This document shows, piece after piece, positions 34,091-45,437 of a stretch of DNA of 64,000 nt (its first letter is position 1; the number at the start of each line of letters is the position of its first letter). A program made the translations under genes and the position numbers. The notes under the pieces were generated by a model, which was given only the letters and a program-made list of their open reading frames with translations, was not told the origin of the DNA and did not search any database. The DNA is from Cyrtodaria siliqua. Its lineage: Eukaryota; Mollusca; Bivalvia; Adapedonta; Hiatellidae. Location of the stretch: contig JAWPHD010000127.1 of assembly GCA_037043455.1 (NCBI GenBank), positions 255,501 through 319,500 of the forward strand. Direction: 5' to 3'.

Positions 34091-34782
34091 GACTTCACTT
34101 TAGTACAAAAGCCCGATAATGATTTTGTCTTGTAGCATCCTATATACAACGATGTCGGTAGATGACGTCGTATGTTTGCATGATGATGTCGTATGTTCAC
34201 TCGGTCTTCTCTATGCCACCGGCCAACGGAACTAGTTCGTCGATTTCCGTAATCCCTATTTTAAACGGCCGACCTTGATTTGCATATGTATTTCCTAGTC
34301 TAATACACTAAATACATCATGGCTTTATTACAGTCACACCGCAGGTTATGTGATCAACTGTTATTCAGAAATGAAGACTGCCAAGATGCATTCATTTGAA
34401 CTATAACACCGTCATAGAACTCAATTAATGGATATCTCAAATGACATGCTGGTTAGTACAAATGTGTAATGTTACCTTAAAATCTTTAGTTGTAAATCTA
34501 CATATGACATTAACGGAATGAATGAACGAATGAATGGTGTTTTACCGCACGTCAACACATAAATAGGTCATATTGTGCGCAAAAACGGACGAACGATGAA
34601 GAAATAAAGTAATAATTAAAAATTAATGTAAATATATAAAGATAAAACTATTAAAAATAAGGCATGATATGGTAGTAATATAAACTTTATATGTAAATCA
34701 ACAAATGCCCGTCAACGGGTATATAAACAAGTAAATATATATAAGAACACATTATAATATAGTCTGATTTCTTTTAGGAAAT

Positions 34783-35162
34783 TTAAAACAATACTAAAAT
34801 CTGTACTTTCATAGTATTAACATTGTAGTACCTTTGACGCATAGGATCAAAGTCTACACATTCCATTAAGATGTGTTTGACCGTTAATGGTGCAAAGCAG
34901 GGTATACATTCTGGTAATTGCTCAGCTTGTAATACATATGAATAAGTATAACGTGTATGCCCTATCCTGCACAGGGCTAGGGCAACTTCTTCTCGATGAA
35001 TGGGTCTACTAGAAGAACACCATTCTCCAAGTAACGGTTTAATTGAATGGAGTTTATTGTTAACTGACAAATCCCAAGCGGCTTGCCAAGAGTTACGAAT
35101 AAATGTGTTAATACAACTTTTAAAATCAGTAAAAGGTAATTTAGCATTAGAGACATTAACAG
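34783..35162 (-). pseudogene. LINE ORF2 tail with RNase H-type downstream domain
   Basis: The minus strand reads NAKLPFTDFKSCINTF, WQAAWDLSVNNKLHSIKP, LLGEWCSSSRPIHREEVALA, LCRIGHTRYTYSYVL, then CIPCFAPLTVKHILMEC. This is the conserved C-terminus found after the RNase H domain in I/jockey-like LINE ORF2s: W-x-W, the RIGHT box and a C-x2-C-x7-H-x3-C knuckle. No start codon, and a stop lies just upstream near 35163. RT and RNase H are absent. The likely 3' region extends toward 34500, where a GAATGAATGAAC repeat could be a tail. Confidence 0.75.
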
Positions 35163-35284
35163 ATCAGACGTATTTAACGAACATTTATCAAATCGTGTTA
35201 TGTTACTACGTTAATCCGTTGTAAATGGAATGTTAATAAAAGCATCGCACTCGTACATATACTTCGTAGTTTGGATAAAGTGAC

Positions 35285-35480
35285 GTCTTCATTAAATAAG
35301 AAACATAAACTGTTCACAATAATTAGGGTAGTATGACTTCCGTTTGCCACAAAGCATAAAAAGGAAATACATTTTGAAAAAAAAATCACAGAAGGAGAAA
35401 TTTGGAAATCTACGAACACGATAAACACTAAAAGTATTGCAGTAACGGTTTGATTGAAACTTTTCATGAAAGGTAGTGAA
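35285..35480. repeat. Dispersed repeat shared with 41.0 and 57.3 kb
   Basis: GAAGGAGAAATTTGGAAATC, GAACACGATAAACAC and GTATTGCAGTAACGGTTTGA recur at 57262-57340. The adjoining AACTGTTCACAATAATTAGG, TAGTATGACTTCCG recurs at 40985-41040. Function and ends unknown. Confidence 0.5.
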
Positions 35481-35794
35481 CATTTGTTGCTAACGTTCAC
35501 GCCCTCTATCCCCCGCGTTGAGCAGAACTCAATATTTAAAATGTCAATAGAACGAATATTTGAGCCATTCCGAAGATGTTAGGAACATGACGTATGCACA
35601 TATTACTCCACCACTTCGGAATATAATATGTTTTTTTTCCCTTATTTTAAATTTAAAAAAATACATCAATCATGGACAGGCATTTCAATATCATTTCAAT
35701 AAATATTTCGATATTAATATTCAATTCAGGTCTTGTATCTATTGTGTCAAAACTTGAAAGATTGGAATAAATGAATGTTTAAGGAGAAACATAA

Positions 35795-36337
35795 AAAGTA
35801 ATATAAAAAGATCGGACACGGAAAGTAGCATTCAAGGAGGTCAGTCAACCACAAAACACAGAAACAAACACGCAAACAGACAAAACAAGAAGGCAAAAGC
35901 AATAATAAATGCAAACGACATCACAAACACAAAGGATTGACAATAGGGCTACCGCCATGGAACGGTCAGTGGCAAGGTAGGCCACTGGGGGTTTAAACCG
36001 GTTCTAGGGTGCACCAAACCTCACACTTACCCTACTGTCATCCCATTAAAACAGGACAGTGTAAATAATGAAATCCCCACCATCATCTTACCTCTAACCA
36101 ACAAGGCAGCATCAATAGGCAATATAAGTAAAAACACAATACGCTCGTGTAAATATAATACAAAAAAACAATAGCCTAGAAAGCCACAATGAATGTACTC
36201 AATGACTAAGCAGAAGCCAGAGCAGTAAGAGAATAAACCATTAAGGGCACGACAAGAAAGATCATAGACAAACATCGAAAGCCTCCGTCCCAATGGGCTT
36301 TAGGTAACCGTCATCATAGGGTCCACAGCCTGTCCGG
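35795..36337 (-). mobile_element. RT-family 3' region of the best copy (-)
   Basis: Continuous with the RT frame at 36338-37345. From the 3' terminus (35795, AATATAAAAAGATCGGACAC and GTAGCATTCAAGGAGG) it passes the ATTGACAATAGGGCTACCGC box, TAGGGTGCACCAAACCTCAC, CCCCACCATCATC and AAGCAGAAGCCAGAGCAG, to the RT stop. This copy links the RT coding region to its 3' region, so it identifies all the coding-less tails elsewhere in the window. Confidence 0.8.
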
Positions 36338-37345
36338 TCATCGTACAATTAAAGAGGAAAGCATAGTGGCAAACTGTAAAAGGGTCCACCACCAAGCATG
36401 CACTACGTTGCAAAATGATAGGGTCATAACCTCTTTGATAAACTTTTTAACAAGTTTAACAAATATAGTATGAAAGTGATCATGACCAAGAATCTTACGA
36501 AGTTTATAAATCACATCACCATAGAAGTCAGGTTGTGATAGTCCTTGTCGCAGAAGAGTCCTTAAATTATTTTTATATTTGGAAAGAATATCAGGGTTAC
36601 GATAATAAAATTTTGCAAAGGTTTTACGAAGTTTATGGTAACGGTAACCCTGATTGAGTAACTTTTTAGTTATACAAAGGTTACGAATATTAAAGTCCTC
36701 AACTCGAGTAAAAGCTCTAGAAAAACGAATAAGTTGAGACACATACACCCCATAAGAAATTGCTCGTGGAACATCCCCATCCAAGTGGGGATAATTAACA
36801 ATGTCAAAATTAAAATCATCTCTCTTGTCATAGATTTTGCTAATTATTTTACCATTTTCAATCGAGAGATCTAAATCAAGAAAAGAAGCGTTATTATCAG
36901 ATATATTAGCTTTGTTAAGCTGAAGTTCTTTAGGATAAATATAATTAACCATAGTTGGAAAGAAAGGGTTGTCAATGTTCAATATGTCATCCAGATACCG
37001 AGAGGTGTCATTAAAGGCTTCAATAACATCTGCTTGGGTATCTGGTGAAAGACTCAACATGAAATCCCTTTCATAGCAAAATAAAAACAAATCTGCGACA
37101 AATGGTGCACAGTTCGTACCCATAGGGATACCAACAATTTGTCTATAAACGGTGGTTCCCTACCTGACGAAAATATTATCTAATAGGAAAATGAGTGCTT
37201 CACAAACTTCATAGCAAGTCCACATAGTATAATTGTCTAAACTGCCGTTAGTAAAAAACGCTTTTATATTATAACATGCCAAAAATGTAGTATTTTCTCT
37301 AGCGAATGTTTTTTGAATAAGAGAAATTAGCTTGTCTTTAATAAG
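36338..37345 (-). pseudogene. Reverse transcriptase, RT family, most complete copy
   Basis: The 261-codon frame (37123 down to 36338) holds MGTNCAPFVADLFLFCYERD, the catalytic YLDD box (43-46), FLDLDLSIENGK, IYDKRDDFNFDIVNYPHLDG, YGVYVSQLIRFSRAFTR and a basic C-terminus (LRQGLSQPDFYGDVIYKLR, FVKLVKKFIK). The apparent ATG is internal: IVGIP precedes it. Upstream residues KDKLISLIQKTF and FFTNGSLDNYTMWTCYEV are readable to ~37345, but a TAG replaces the tyrosine codon of VRYGTT near 37155. It is therefore a nonsense-mutated, 5'-truncated pseudogene. No endonuclease domain visible. Probably Penelope-like, but another non-LTR RT clade is possible. Confidence 0.85.
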
Positions 37346-37960
37346 GTGATAACATCGTTATCAGTGAATGATATCCGGGTCGGGAGTTTAATTGTGAACA
37401 CTTTTATTTCACGAGCCTGAAGAGGAATCATACAAAACACGATAAATTACAGTAAACACAAAAAACATGCTAATACTAAAATACTAAACTACAGAAAATA
37501 AATAATTTAAAGTATAAACAAATAACGCAAACAAAAATTAGTGTCTTGGTTTAAACAGTATTTATTCAAGAAATGTAATGAACAATGTTTCAATGGTACA
37601 TGAACAGGATTTGAAAACAAGCTTTCGATGAAAACTTATGTCAATTCATCTCCTTAATATTCGTATTAGTGCATAAGATACGGCTGACATTTTATGTGTT
37701 ATAAATATTAGCATATGATGTAAAATAGCATTTGATGGAATTTAACAATTAGAAATAGTGATTCTAAAACAGATAGTACACGACAGACCAGGTCCTGTCA
37801 TATTAATATGTTGTCCATTATTGTGTAGCTGATTAGTAATACGTTTGGACCTGACCGATCGATAAGTAACATGAAAAAAAGAAAACAAGCAAAATGTACA
37901 AAAAGAATAATTTCACCAGTCACATCAGTCCCCCCAGGAATAGGCTCGACACGTTGCTAT

Positions 37961-38791
37961 CTAGTTTGTAAATCGTTTCGTTGCTAATATGTACGACTGG
38001 ACTTTTTTGAAAACGTGGGCATTATAATGGTCCGAAAGGTTATTTGACCCAAACAGTAAGTTCTGTTGAGATAAAACACAAGGTAAGTGTGTAAAGAAAG
38101 TTCGTCCTTGATCAATATATCTCGGACAAATTAGTAAATAGTGATAAGCTGTTTCTATTAGACCGCAGGTGCAGTTTGGATTGTCTATAAGGGAACGCTT
38201 GTGTAAATGTTGACCAAGGGAACTACATTCAAGTCTAAGTCTAGCATGTAATACTTGTCCTTGGCGGTCTCCAGTATAATAGGATGTTGGGGGTTTGGAT
38301 AAGTTAGAGTTTAGGGATGACTTGAACATTTGTAAGGTGGCGCTGTTCCTTATGTCCTCGTGTAGAGTGTTCCAGTTGCGAATAACTGATGGGAGAAAAG
38401 AATCCCGGTATAAACTAGTCCTCGCAGGTACAACTGAAATGTCATTATTATTTCTTAGGTTATAACCAGTTCGATCGTGCACCTCAGGCGGAATCAGTTC
38501 ACTTAGGTAATTCGGAGTAAGGCTGTTACGCATTTTGTAAAATAATATGAGTTTTTGTTTTTTACGTCTATCAGCGAGAGTTTCCCATTTCGTTTCCTCA
38601 TTCAGTTTAGCTATACTGCATAATTTGGTTGCACCAGTCACTATTCGTGCTGCCTCGACTTGTATTGCTTCAACAGATTTATTTTGCTCTAGGGTACAGT
38701 TATCCCAAATAACATTACCGTACTCTAATAATGGACGTATAAATGAAATGTAAATGCGTTTTAAAGATTTTCTGTCAAGAGAGAATTTCAA
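37961..38791 (-). CDS. LINE ORF2 C-terminal fragment, copy 2 (open)
   Basis: 276 codons, matching copy 1 (14621-15586) with only four substitutions (equivalents of R53K, E56K, Y215S, R274G). It keeps the C-x-C-x7-H-x4-C knuckle. Homology starts abruptly at about 38842 (CAAGCACGAGTAACACTATT), the 5' truncation point. The shared 3' terminus is at ~37548 (GGTTTAAACAGTATTTATTC, complement strand). There is no RT catalytic core, so no independent activity. The frame is intact only because the insertion or duplication is young. Confidence 0.85.
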   Translation of the reverse strand: MKFSLDRKSLKRIYISFIRPLLEYGNVIWDNCTLEQNKSVEAIQVEAARIVTGATKLCSIAKLNEETKWETLADRRKKQKLILFYKMRNSLTPNYLSELIPPEVHDRTGYNLRNNNDISVVPARTSLYRDSFLPSVIRNWNTLHEDIRNSATLQMFKSSLNSNLSKPPTSYYTGDRQGQVLHARLRLECSSLGQHLHKRSLIDNPNCTCGLIETAYHYLLICPRYIDQGRTFFTHLPCVLSQQNLLFGSNNLSDHYNAHVFKKVQSYILATKRFTN

Positions 38792-38842
38792 GTTTCTAAG
38801 TATACCTATTCGTTGCCAAGCACGAGTAACACTATTGTGTCA

Positions 38843-39177
38843 TTTTAATATAATAATATTGAAAGATGTATGTATACATATGTTCAAATGTACTTTTGAA
38901 AAAAAACGTGTGCATATAGTTTGCGCGCAGCCACCTCCCATTCAGCCTTTGTCCACACGCCTACTCATACATTAGATTTCAAAATATTCAAACAAATATC
39001 CCAAAAAAAAAATAAGAAACATAAAACGTGCACAGCAAAACGAAATAATAAAATATATATAGATACCTGACAACATAGACAAATAAATAAATAAACAAAA
39101 GTAAATACTAATTATTTAAAAAAACAACACTTATAACAATACACACACAAATAAGCAAAGTGTAACGCTTTCCGACG
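38843..39177. other. No gene recognised
   Basis: AT-rich with A-runs and CACA-rich stretches, no coding. Confidence 0.45.
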
Positions 39178-39330
39178 TATTACGTGGTCCGAGTAATAAC
39201 TTTCATACACCATCCAAACCATTCTCCAAGAAGCAAAAACGGGGTAGGCTGGGGTAAGAATAAAACCTCAATTCCGGCTAAAAAAAATGGTATATTGTAA
39301 CATTAAAACATTTAAAACGTAATTTTAAAG
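39178..39330 (-). mobile_element. Hairpin TIR element, family E, copy 3 (partial)
   Basis: GTATTACGTGGTCCGAGTAA then CATACACCATCCAAAC and GGGGTAGGCTGGGGTA: the hairpin in minus orientation. The far terminus is decayed. Confidence 0.65.
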
Positions 39331-39449
39331 AGGCATTATTATCTAGTATTCTATTTACAAAATGTTCAAACCAAAAATTGAATATTCTGAACTTTAAAAA
39401 TGTGTGAAATTTTAACTCAAATAATTTCAGATTTAGATATTTTAGTCGC

Positions 39450-40545
39450 ACTCTAACAAAAATATCGATTTGAGTCTTGATGTTTAGCAATACATTTATA
39501 ACTTTTTAATATTTGTTTTATGAACTTTATGAAGGTACAATGAAAATAATCAAATATTTTCAAGCTAAGGCTGTTAGACAAGCTTTCCCAAATGACTGGT
39601 CCAGAATATGTAACTTTTTGCTTGAATATTTCTTTCTTTGGTTGTTGGGGGATACAATTATGGGCTGTTTTTGCTATCAAAACATGTAATAAATACTGAA
39701 AAGGGGATCCCTTGGAAGCAACAAACACAAATAGAGATACAAGTAACATTAGTTTTCATTAGCAAGAAATATAAAAAGATCGGACAGGGAAAGTAGCATT
39801 CAAGGAGCATTCAAGTTGACGTCTAAACATTTCATTTGATTCACTTTACTTTCTACTTTCGCAGATATAATCTGTCAACAACTGTTAATACTTTTACTTC
39901 TTGCTTCCTTTCTACTACTTCCGCAACATTATAGCCCAACATTATTTCACATGCCCGTTTTGGAAGACGGTAAATTTTATTTAGGTGTATTTGTGATGCA
40001 CCTCCCCATACAAAATTACAATATTCTATATGGAGTTGAATGTAAGTTTATAAAAAAAATCAGTTCTATGCTCAATGGAAAGATATTCCTTTATTCGTGA
40101 CAAGAGCCTTACATTGGATGTCATTTGTTTGCACATTGTATTTGTATGGAAAGTCCAAGTTATTGTTTATAAAAATGCCAAGTATTTTGTCTTTAGCTAT
40201 TCTATTCAAACTATCATTATTTATGTTCCAATATAAGCTGGAAGTATCCTTCGGTGAGCTGTTATGAGCATAAATTTTGTCTCTGATGTATTGCTTAGCA
40301 TACTACTGTATTTGCACCAATTTTCTAAATTGTTTAATGCTATTTGTAAGTTGCTTTCAATTGTAGAGCGTGAAACTTCAATATCACACAGGACAGTATC
40401 ATCTGCATACAGGTCAGTATATAGTTGATCAGTATAAAGCGGTAGGTCATTTATGAACAATTAAACTAGTAGATGGCAAAGGATAGTCCTTGCGGAAGTT
40501 CATTTGTAATAATTCCAGACTTAGTATTGTTATAAGAAGTGAATG
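39450..40545 (-). pseudogene. LINE ORF2 remnant with YADD box (-)
   Basis: On the minus strand, 40545 downward: LPQG (degenerate motif B), then MFINDLPLYTDQLYTDLYADD with the catalytic YADD near 40400, then NLQIALNNLENWC. Further down are WGGASQIHLNKIYRLPKRAC (~40010-39950) and, near 39640, IFKQKVTYSGPVIWESLSNS. Clear non-LTR RT with its motif C retained, but the reading frame is broken repeatedly and the N-terminus is missing. A 40-base RT-family 3' end is inserted at 39768-39808. The clade is not resolved (CR1-like is possible). Confidence 0.75.
39768..39808 (-). mobile_element. Ultra-short RT-family 3' end inside the LINE
   Basis: AATATAAAAAGATCGGACAG then GGAAAGTAGCATTCAAGGAG equals the 3' terminus at 35795-35840. 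Only ~40 bases were copied before truncation, and LINE sequence continues on both sides. Confidence 0.6.
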
Positions 40546-40770
40546 ACCATCACAGTGACCTTAACCTTGAATATACTAACATAGGTGTTGGGTTTTGCTC
40601 ATCGTCTTAATGTGCCAATCATCTGAAATCCATTCATGTATGCAACAGTTATGGAGCGTACACGAAATGGGCTTTACTACAGGCAGGATTTGGACTCATT
40701 GGCCATTGACCTCCAATTGTAATCATGACAATTGACTCGATGAATGATGAAAAAAAACAGCGCAAGAGAG
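40546..40770. mobile_element. Possible short dispersed element
   Basis: GAATGACCATCACAGTGACC, TTAACCTTGAATATAC and TTGGCCATTGACCTCC recall bivalve short elements rich in TGACC words. There is no second copy in the window to fix the ends. Confidence 0.3.
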
Positions 40771-40984
40771 GGAGATAACGAGGTCTGTGTATCCTGAAAC
40801 AATAAATAATTAGTTTATGTTGCGAGTGCAGTATATATAAAAAAAAGTATGTGTAGTTGTATGTAAAACGTATTTTGAAACGATCTAATGGCAGATTTAT
40901 CCAATCAGAAGTATTTTATTCCTATATAGTTTAATCAACAATTCGTGTCAATTATTCATTATGATCCTGCGGTGAATTTTAAAC

Positions 40985-41110
40985 AACAAATGAAATACAT
41001 AAACCGTTCACACTCATAAGGTTAGTATGACTTTCGTTTTTTTCCAAAAGTATAAAACACGTCATAAAAAATCACATACAATACATGATACATTACTGTA
41101 ACAGTAAAAG
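40985..41110. repeat. Dispersed repeat fragment (see 35285)
   Basis: AACCGTTCACACTCATAAGG, TTAGTATGACTTTCG and ATACATGATACATTACTGTA align loosely with 35310-35450. Confidence 0.4.
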
Positions 41111-42239
41111 CAAAACATGCTAAAATATGAAATGAAAATATAAGGACTGAATTAAATATTTTGATTTTTCTACGTGGTATAAACATTAGCTAATTTAAAG
41201 TTACCGAGAAGCCATTCGGGCTTCACGCACTTTAAATAAGCCTAACGTTGCGTTGTTCATAATTCGTAGAAAGATCAAAATATATAATTAAATCCTTTAG
41301 TAAAGAATAAAACTTTATCTTTTAAGTAAATAATAGACTCTTCAACTAAAATGTCGAGGCAAGTTAATAACATGACCTGACGAAACTGAAAATTGTCACA
41401 CAAAATTACTACACCAATTTACCTTTCCAGACTGAGCACTGTCAGGTGTATTACTGAACACAGAATCGACACATTCTGGACGTAGTGGACAGTCTTGCAC
41501 AGAATCGCTCCAAGTCTCCATGTATAGGAGAAGAACGCCGCACACTGAAACACACGAGCAATACGTTATCTATTGTGATACTATTGAAAACAAAGAACGA
41601 GTAAAAAAGGTGATAAGAGCGAACATGTGAATCATACATGTAGGTGTCTCTTTGTGAACGAGACACGGGTTAAATGTACATATTTGATGAAACAAAAATT
41701 TGAAAGGGTTGTTTGATTTATTTCGCAAGAATATAATCCATGACTTCTTCTAATGTTATTTCATTACACACGTATTTCCGTTAAAATAAACGACGTCACG
41801 GGATCAAATTTGTATTCCATGCTTAGTTAATAATTCCAGGATCATAAATAACTTGCTGAAACAATTACTATTGCACTATTTAATAACGTTTTGTTTAAAA
41901 AAATAAGCATATATATAGTTCAGTTGAACCATTTTCATTTTGCCACTAGGCTTCAGTCATTGATTATGCGATGATCCGGTATATTGGTAAGCCTATGTTG
42001 ACGTCATACTAAATCCTAAAAAAATGTCTTTAACAGTTTATTTTTGTGTTGATCTGGCTTCTGAAAATTCATTATGCTTAATGCTCTACCAGGCTTTTAA
42101 AAAAAATCCAAAAGTTTTCCAAATGAGGCTATGACACTATCATTTTGCAACGCCCTGTATATTGCATGGTTCATCCATTTACAGTTGGACTGTTCGATGA
42201 CTGGACAGACTGTAAACACTATTTAAATCTTGAAAGGAG
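41111..42239. other. No gene recognised
   Basis: Short incidental frames only. Confidence 0.5.
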
Positions 42240-42740
42240 GGTTACGTTTGATGTTTGGCTCTAATATTGTCTTGCCTGTGTTTAAAGGTTTATTCTCTTG
42301 TTACTTTGGTTTTTGCTAAGTCACTGAATATTTGTTTGTGGCTTTCTAGGAATTTGATTTTTATATTCATATACACATGATCATCTGTGTGTTATACGTA
42401 TACTGCCTTTGGTTGCTGCCTAGTTTTTAGGGGCTATATCATGACGGGGATTTCTTTATCTCCACTTTATCGTTTAACTTGGATGACAAGCTGTTACGAG
42501 TGAGGTTTGGTGCGTCCTAGCACCTGGTTTAAATCCTCGGCGGACAGTTTTTCCACTAAAATGCGTCTGTTGTGAAACATTTTATGTTTGTGATGTCATA
42601 TTCCTTGCATTTTGTTCATCCTTTTAATTGTTGTTTCTTTCTATGCGTTGTTTTGGTAGGCTGTGGTCCTTAAATGCTATATTTCATTGTCGACTTCTGT
42701 GTCTACTTTTAACGTAATTGTTAACATTCTTTCTGCCTTT
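42240..42740 (+). mobile_element. RT-family 3' region copy (+)
   Basis: GTTTGATGTTTGGCTC, GGTTTATTCTCTTGTTACTT, GACGGGGATTTCTTTATC, GAGGTTTGGTGCGTCCTAGC and the 3' end GGTCCTTAAATGCTATATTT. More diverged than the copies at 36 and 54 kb. No coding. Confidence 0.7.
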
Positions 42741-42893
42741 TTCAGTCTTATCACGACGGTGTTCATATATAGCTGTGAGTTTAATGCTCAGTTTTATCAC
42801 GCATGTCATGATACCCCACCCAGCCATAGCACTAATAGTTATATACTGATCAAGTATGGTAGCTGAAAGTACTATTTTTATGATTTTTTGTGT

Positions 42894-42972
42894 GTGACCC
42901 GGCCGTAGATCGAACCCACGACCTCCAGCATCTGATGCTGATTACCACTAAATCCCCACCGCTGGGAAATAG
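42894..42972 (-). tRNA. tRNA-like sequence (pseudo-tRNA or SINE head)
   Basis: The minus strand reads TTTAGTGGTAATCAG (A-box-like), then GGTCGTGGGTTCGATC (B box GGTTCGATC-type) and CGGCCGGGTCAC. The anticodon arm is an over-perfect palindrome (CAGCATCAGATGCTG) and the acceptor ends do not pair well, so it is probably a pseudogene. Identity of the parental tRNA not determined. Confidence 0.4.
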
Positions 42973-44007
42973 CAATCTCGATTAAGCCGACGTGTTAACT
43001 GTATGTTTAACGTCTCACACCACAATTAATTTTCCATAGGGTCCCATTGTAATGTTTTTGTTCGTGGCATAGAGATAAAACAGATTTTGCAACATGTATT
43101 TATGCTTAAATTTTTCATTCATCCAATATCTGCAATTTAAAACACATTTAACAAATATTTACCAGGTTGAACTTTTTTAATTTCATGTTTGCATGTCACA
43201 CCTATCAAAATTTAGACAAAAATACAACCCCGTGGTGATTAGACCCATGATGTGTAAAATGAGGCAGAATTAGCTAGAAATCTTATATCAACATGCATTT
43301 TTCTGTGTTCTCTTCCTAAAATGCTGTAGATTTAGAACCTGGTAAAGATAAATCAATGTATCCTGTAAAATGTAGAAAAGCGAACTTGTTTTTTTTTATC
43401 TACCTCCTTCATCAGTAGGGCACGAGTATTCAAGGGAGATAATAGTGGTGTGAGTCCTTAAGACACACAATTTTCGTAAATTTATTTAGGTTATAATCAC
43501 AGAAATGTATACTACAGCTGCGTGTGTGTAATGAATATCTCAATAATTCTCGATAAAGAGTATATAACGAAGTTTGTATCTAGCACGGCAGGAGAGTATT
43601 CTGAAATATATAAACCGACAAAAGTAATCTACTGTCATTCATTAGTGACTAACAAGACCGTGCTTTTGACAATCATCACCCGTCGGACTTGTTCTGTGAA
43701 TAATATCATATGAAAAGAAATCACCAGGAGAGCAAATCCTCAGTCGCTATCTATTAAATAATATCACGTAATTGTCGATATTTCATTCTTGTAATTTGGA
43801 ATTTATTATCAACCAAGATCTGCAGTTTTAGCACTTTCATCCTGTCACGGATTTCACAGTGAATCCAGTGCCTAAATATTGTTAAATGCCTCGTTAATCA
43901 TCGACTGAGACATGAGTCATTGAGATTTCCGTAATATTTGAACCATAAATCTTTTTTGCAGGGATAAATGTCATGTTCAATGCATTATTTATTATCCTAA
44001 AATTATG
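42973..44007. other. No gene recognised
   Basis: AT-rich. A 63-codon frame at 43522-43713 has no recognisable features. Confidence 0.45.
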
Positions 44008-44832
44008 CCCCTGTCACACTATAGCGCGTTTCCACTGCGTTGGCACGGCGTTGTTTAATTTTCCAGAACGCCGTGAGATCGCAAGAAAAATCTGATATTT
44101 TTCGTGAAGATGGAGATGTCACGGCGTCCTCACAGCGACCAAGGCGTTGCTACGGAGCTCCCATGGCGTTCTATCGCGTTCCTACGGAGTTCTTGTTGGC
44201 GATTGTCTGCGCTCTCACGGCGCTTCCACTGCGTGCACTGCGCTTTCACGGCGCTCACACTGCGCTGACGGCGTGTTGAAGACGTTCGTTTGCACTACCT
44301 ATAATTCATTTATACTGTTTTGTTCGTTTTTGTCATGCAAACGCCGATGGACGCGGTAGAAGCGCCTTGGGAGTGCAATGATCGCCGTGACAGCTCCGTA
44401 CAGTCGTTGTAAGAGCGCAGTAAAATAAATAACACTCCGTATAAGCGCCGTAGACGCGTCGTATAAGCGCGGTAGAGACGTAGTGACATCTCAGAGAACG
44501 CCGTACAATCTCCGTGCAAGCGCCACCGACAACCACAGCGTTCGCACTGCGGAGCTCCTGTGGCGATGTAGGAAACCTTACTGCGCTGCTATGGCGACCT
44601 TACGGCGACCCCACTGCGCTCTTATCAGAACGCCGAGCGACGGCGTTTGTTTTGTGCATGCTCAAAGTGCGCGCCGCCGCATGGCGTTCTATGCGATCCC
44701 AATGCGTCTACTGGCGATGCCACTGCGTTGCTGCGGCGATGCTTGCGATCGTACTGCGCGCACCTCGGCGTTCTGCATTTTTCTTGGAAGCCGTGGGATC
44801 GCCGTGAGAACGCGGCCCTAGTGTGACAGGGG
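44008..44832. mobile_element. GC-rich TIR element made of GCG-spaced motifs
   Basis: Perfect 14 bp terminal inverted repeats CCCCTGTCACACTA/TAGTGTGACAGGGG bound 825 bp that is far more GC-rich than its surroundings. The body is a dense array of ~10-13 bp words ending in GCG (CTCACGGCG, TTCCACTGCG, TGCTACGGAG, TTCTATCGCG). The outer thirds (44030-44275 and 44540-44810) carry them in plus orientation, the middle (44350-44530) mainly as complements (CGCCGTGA, CGCAGT, CTCCGTA). No conserved frame exists; the many short frames on both strands are incidental. Confidence 0.7.
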
Positions 44833-45437
44833 TTTTATGATCTGTTTTGAGGGTTTTATGCTTCGTGCTATTGACACTAATATGTGAATACAGCCGACAG
44901 CCAGCCAATTGTCAATTAGAATAAAAGTACTGACAGTACTGAAAGGCGTAGTTTTGTTCTAAAGAATGTGTTTGTCCTGAAACAAACACTGCATTCCTGG
45001 TGATAAATGGCATCGGCTGCATGATATTAAGATCATGTACCGTTTGAATGCTCAAAGTGCGCGCCGTCGCATGGCGTTCTATGCGATCCCAATGCGTCTA
45101 CTGGCGATGCCACTGCGTTGCTGCGGCGATGCTTGCGATCGTACTGCGCGCACCTCGGCGTTCTGCATTTTTCTTGGAAGCCGTGGGATCGCCGTGAGAA
45201 CGCGGCCCTAGTGTGACAGGGGTTTTATGATCTGTTTTGAGGGTTTTATGCTTCGTGCTATTGACACTAATATGTGAATACAGCCGACAGCCAGCCAATT
45301 GTCAATTAGAATAAAAGTACTGACAGTACTGAAAGGCGTAGTTTTGTTCTAAAGAATGTGTCTGTCCTGAAACAAACACTGCATTCCTGGTGATAAATGG
45401 CATCGGCTGCATGATATTAAGATCATGTACCGTTTGA
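44658..45437. repeat. 390 bp tandem duplication (two units)
   Basis: Units 44658-45047 and 45048-45437 are identical except for two substitutions that I can see (44676/45066 and 44972/45362). ATG is shared at all three junctions. The unit includes the right third of the GCG element with its terminal repeat and the adjoining end of the cysteine-rich pseudogene. Two identical 66-codon minus-strand frames arise from it. Confidence 0.95.

Noticed and set aside
44040..44821. Several 65-112 codon frames on both strands in the GC-rich block
   Set aside because: GC-rich motif array with few stop codons by composition. No conserved domain and all frames overlap.
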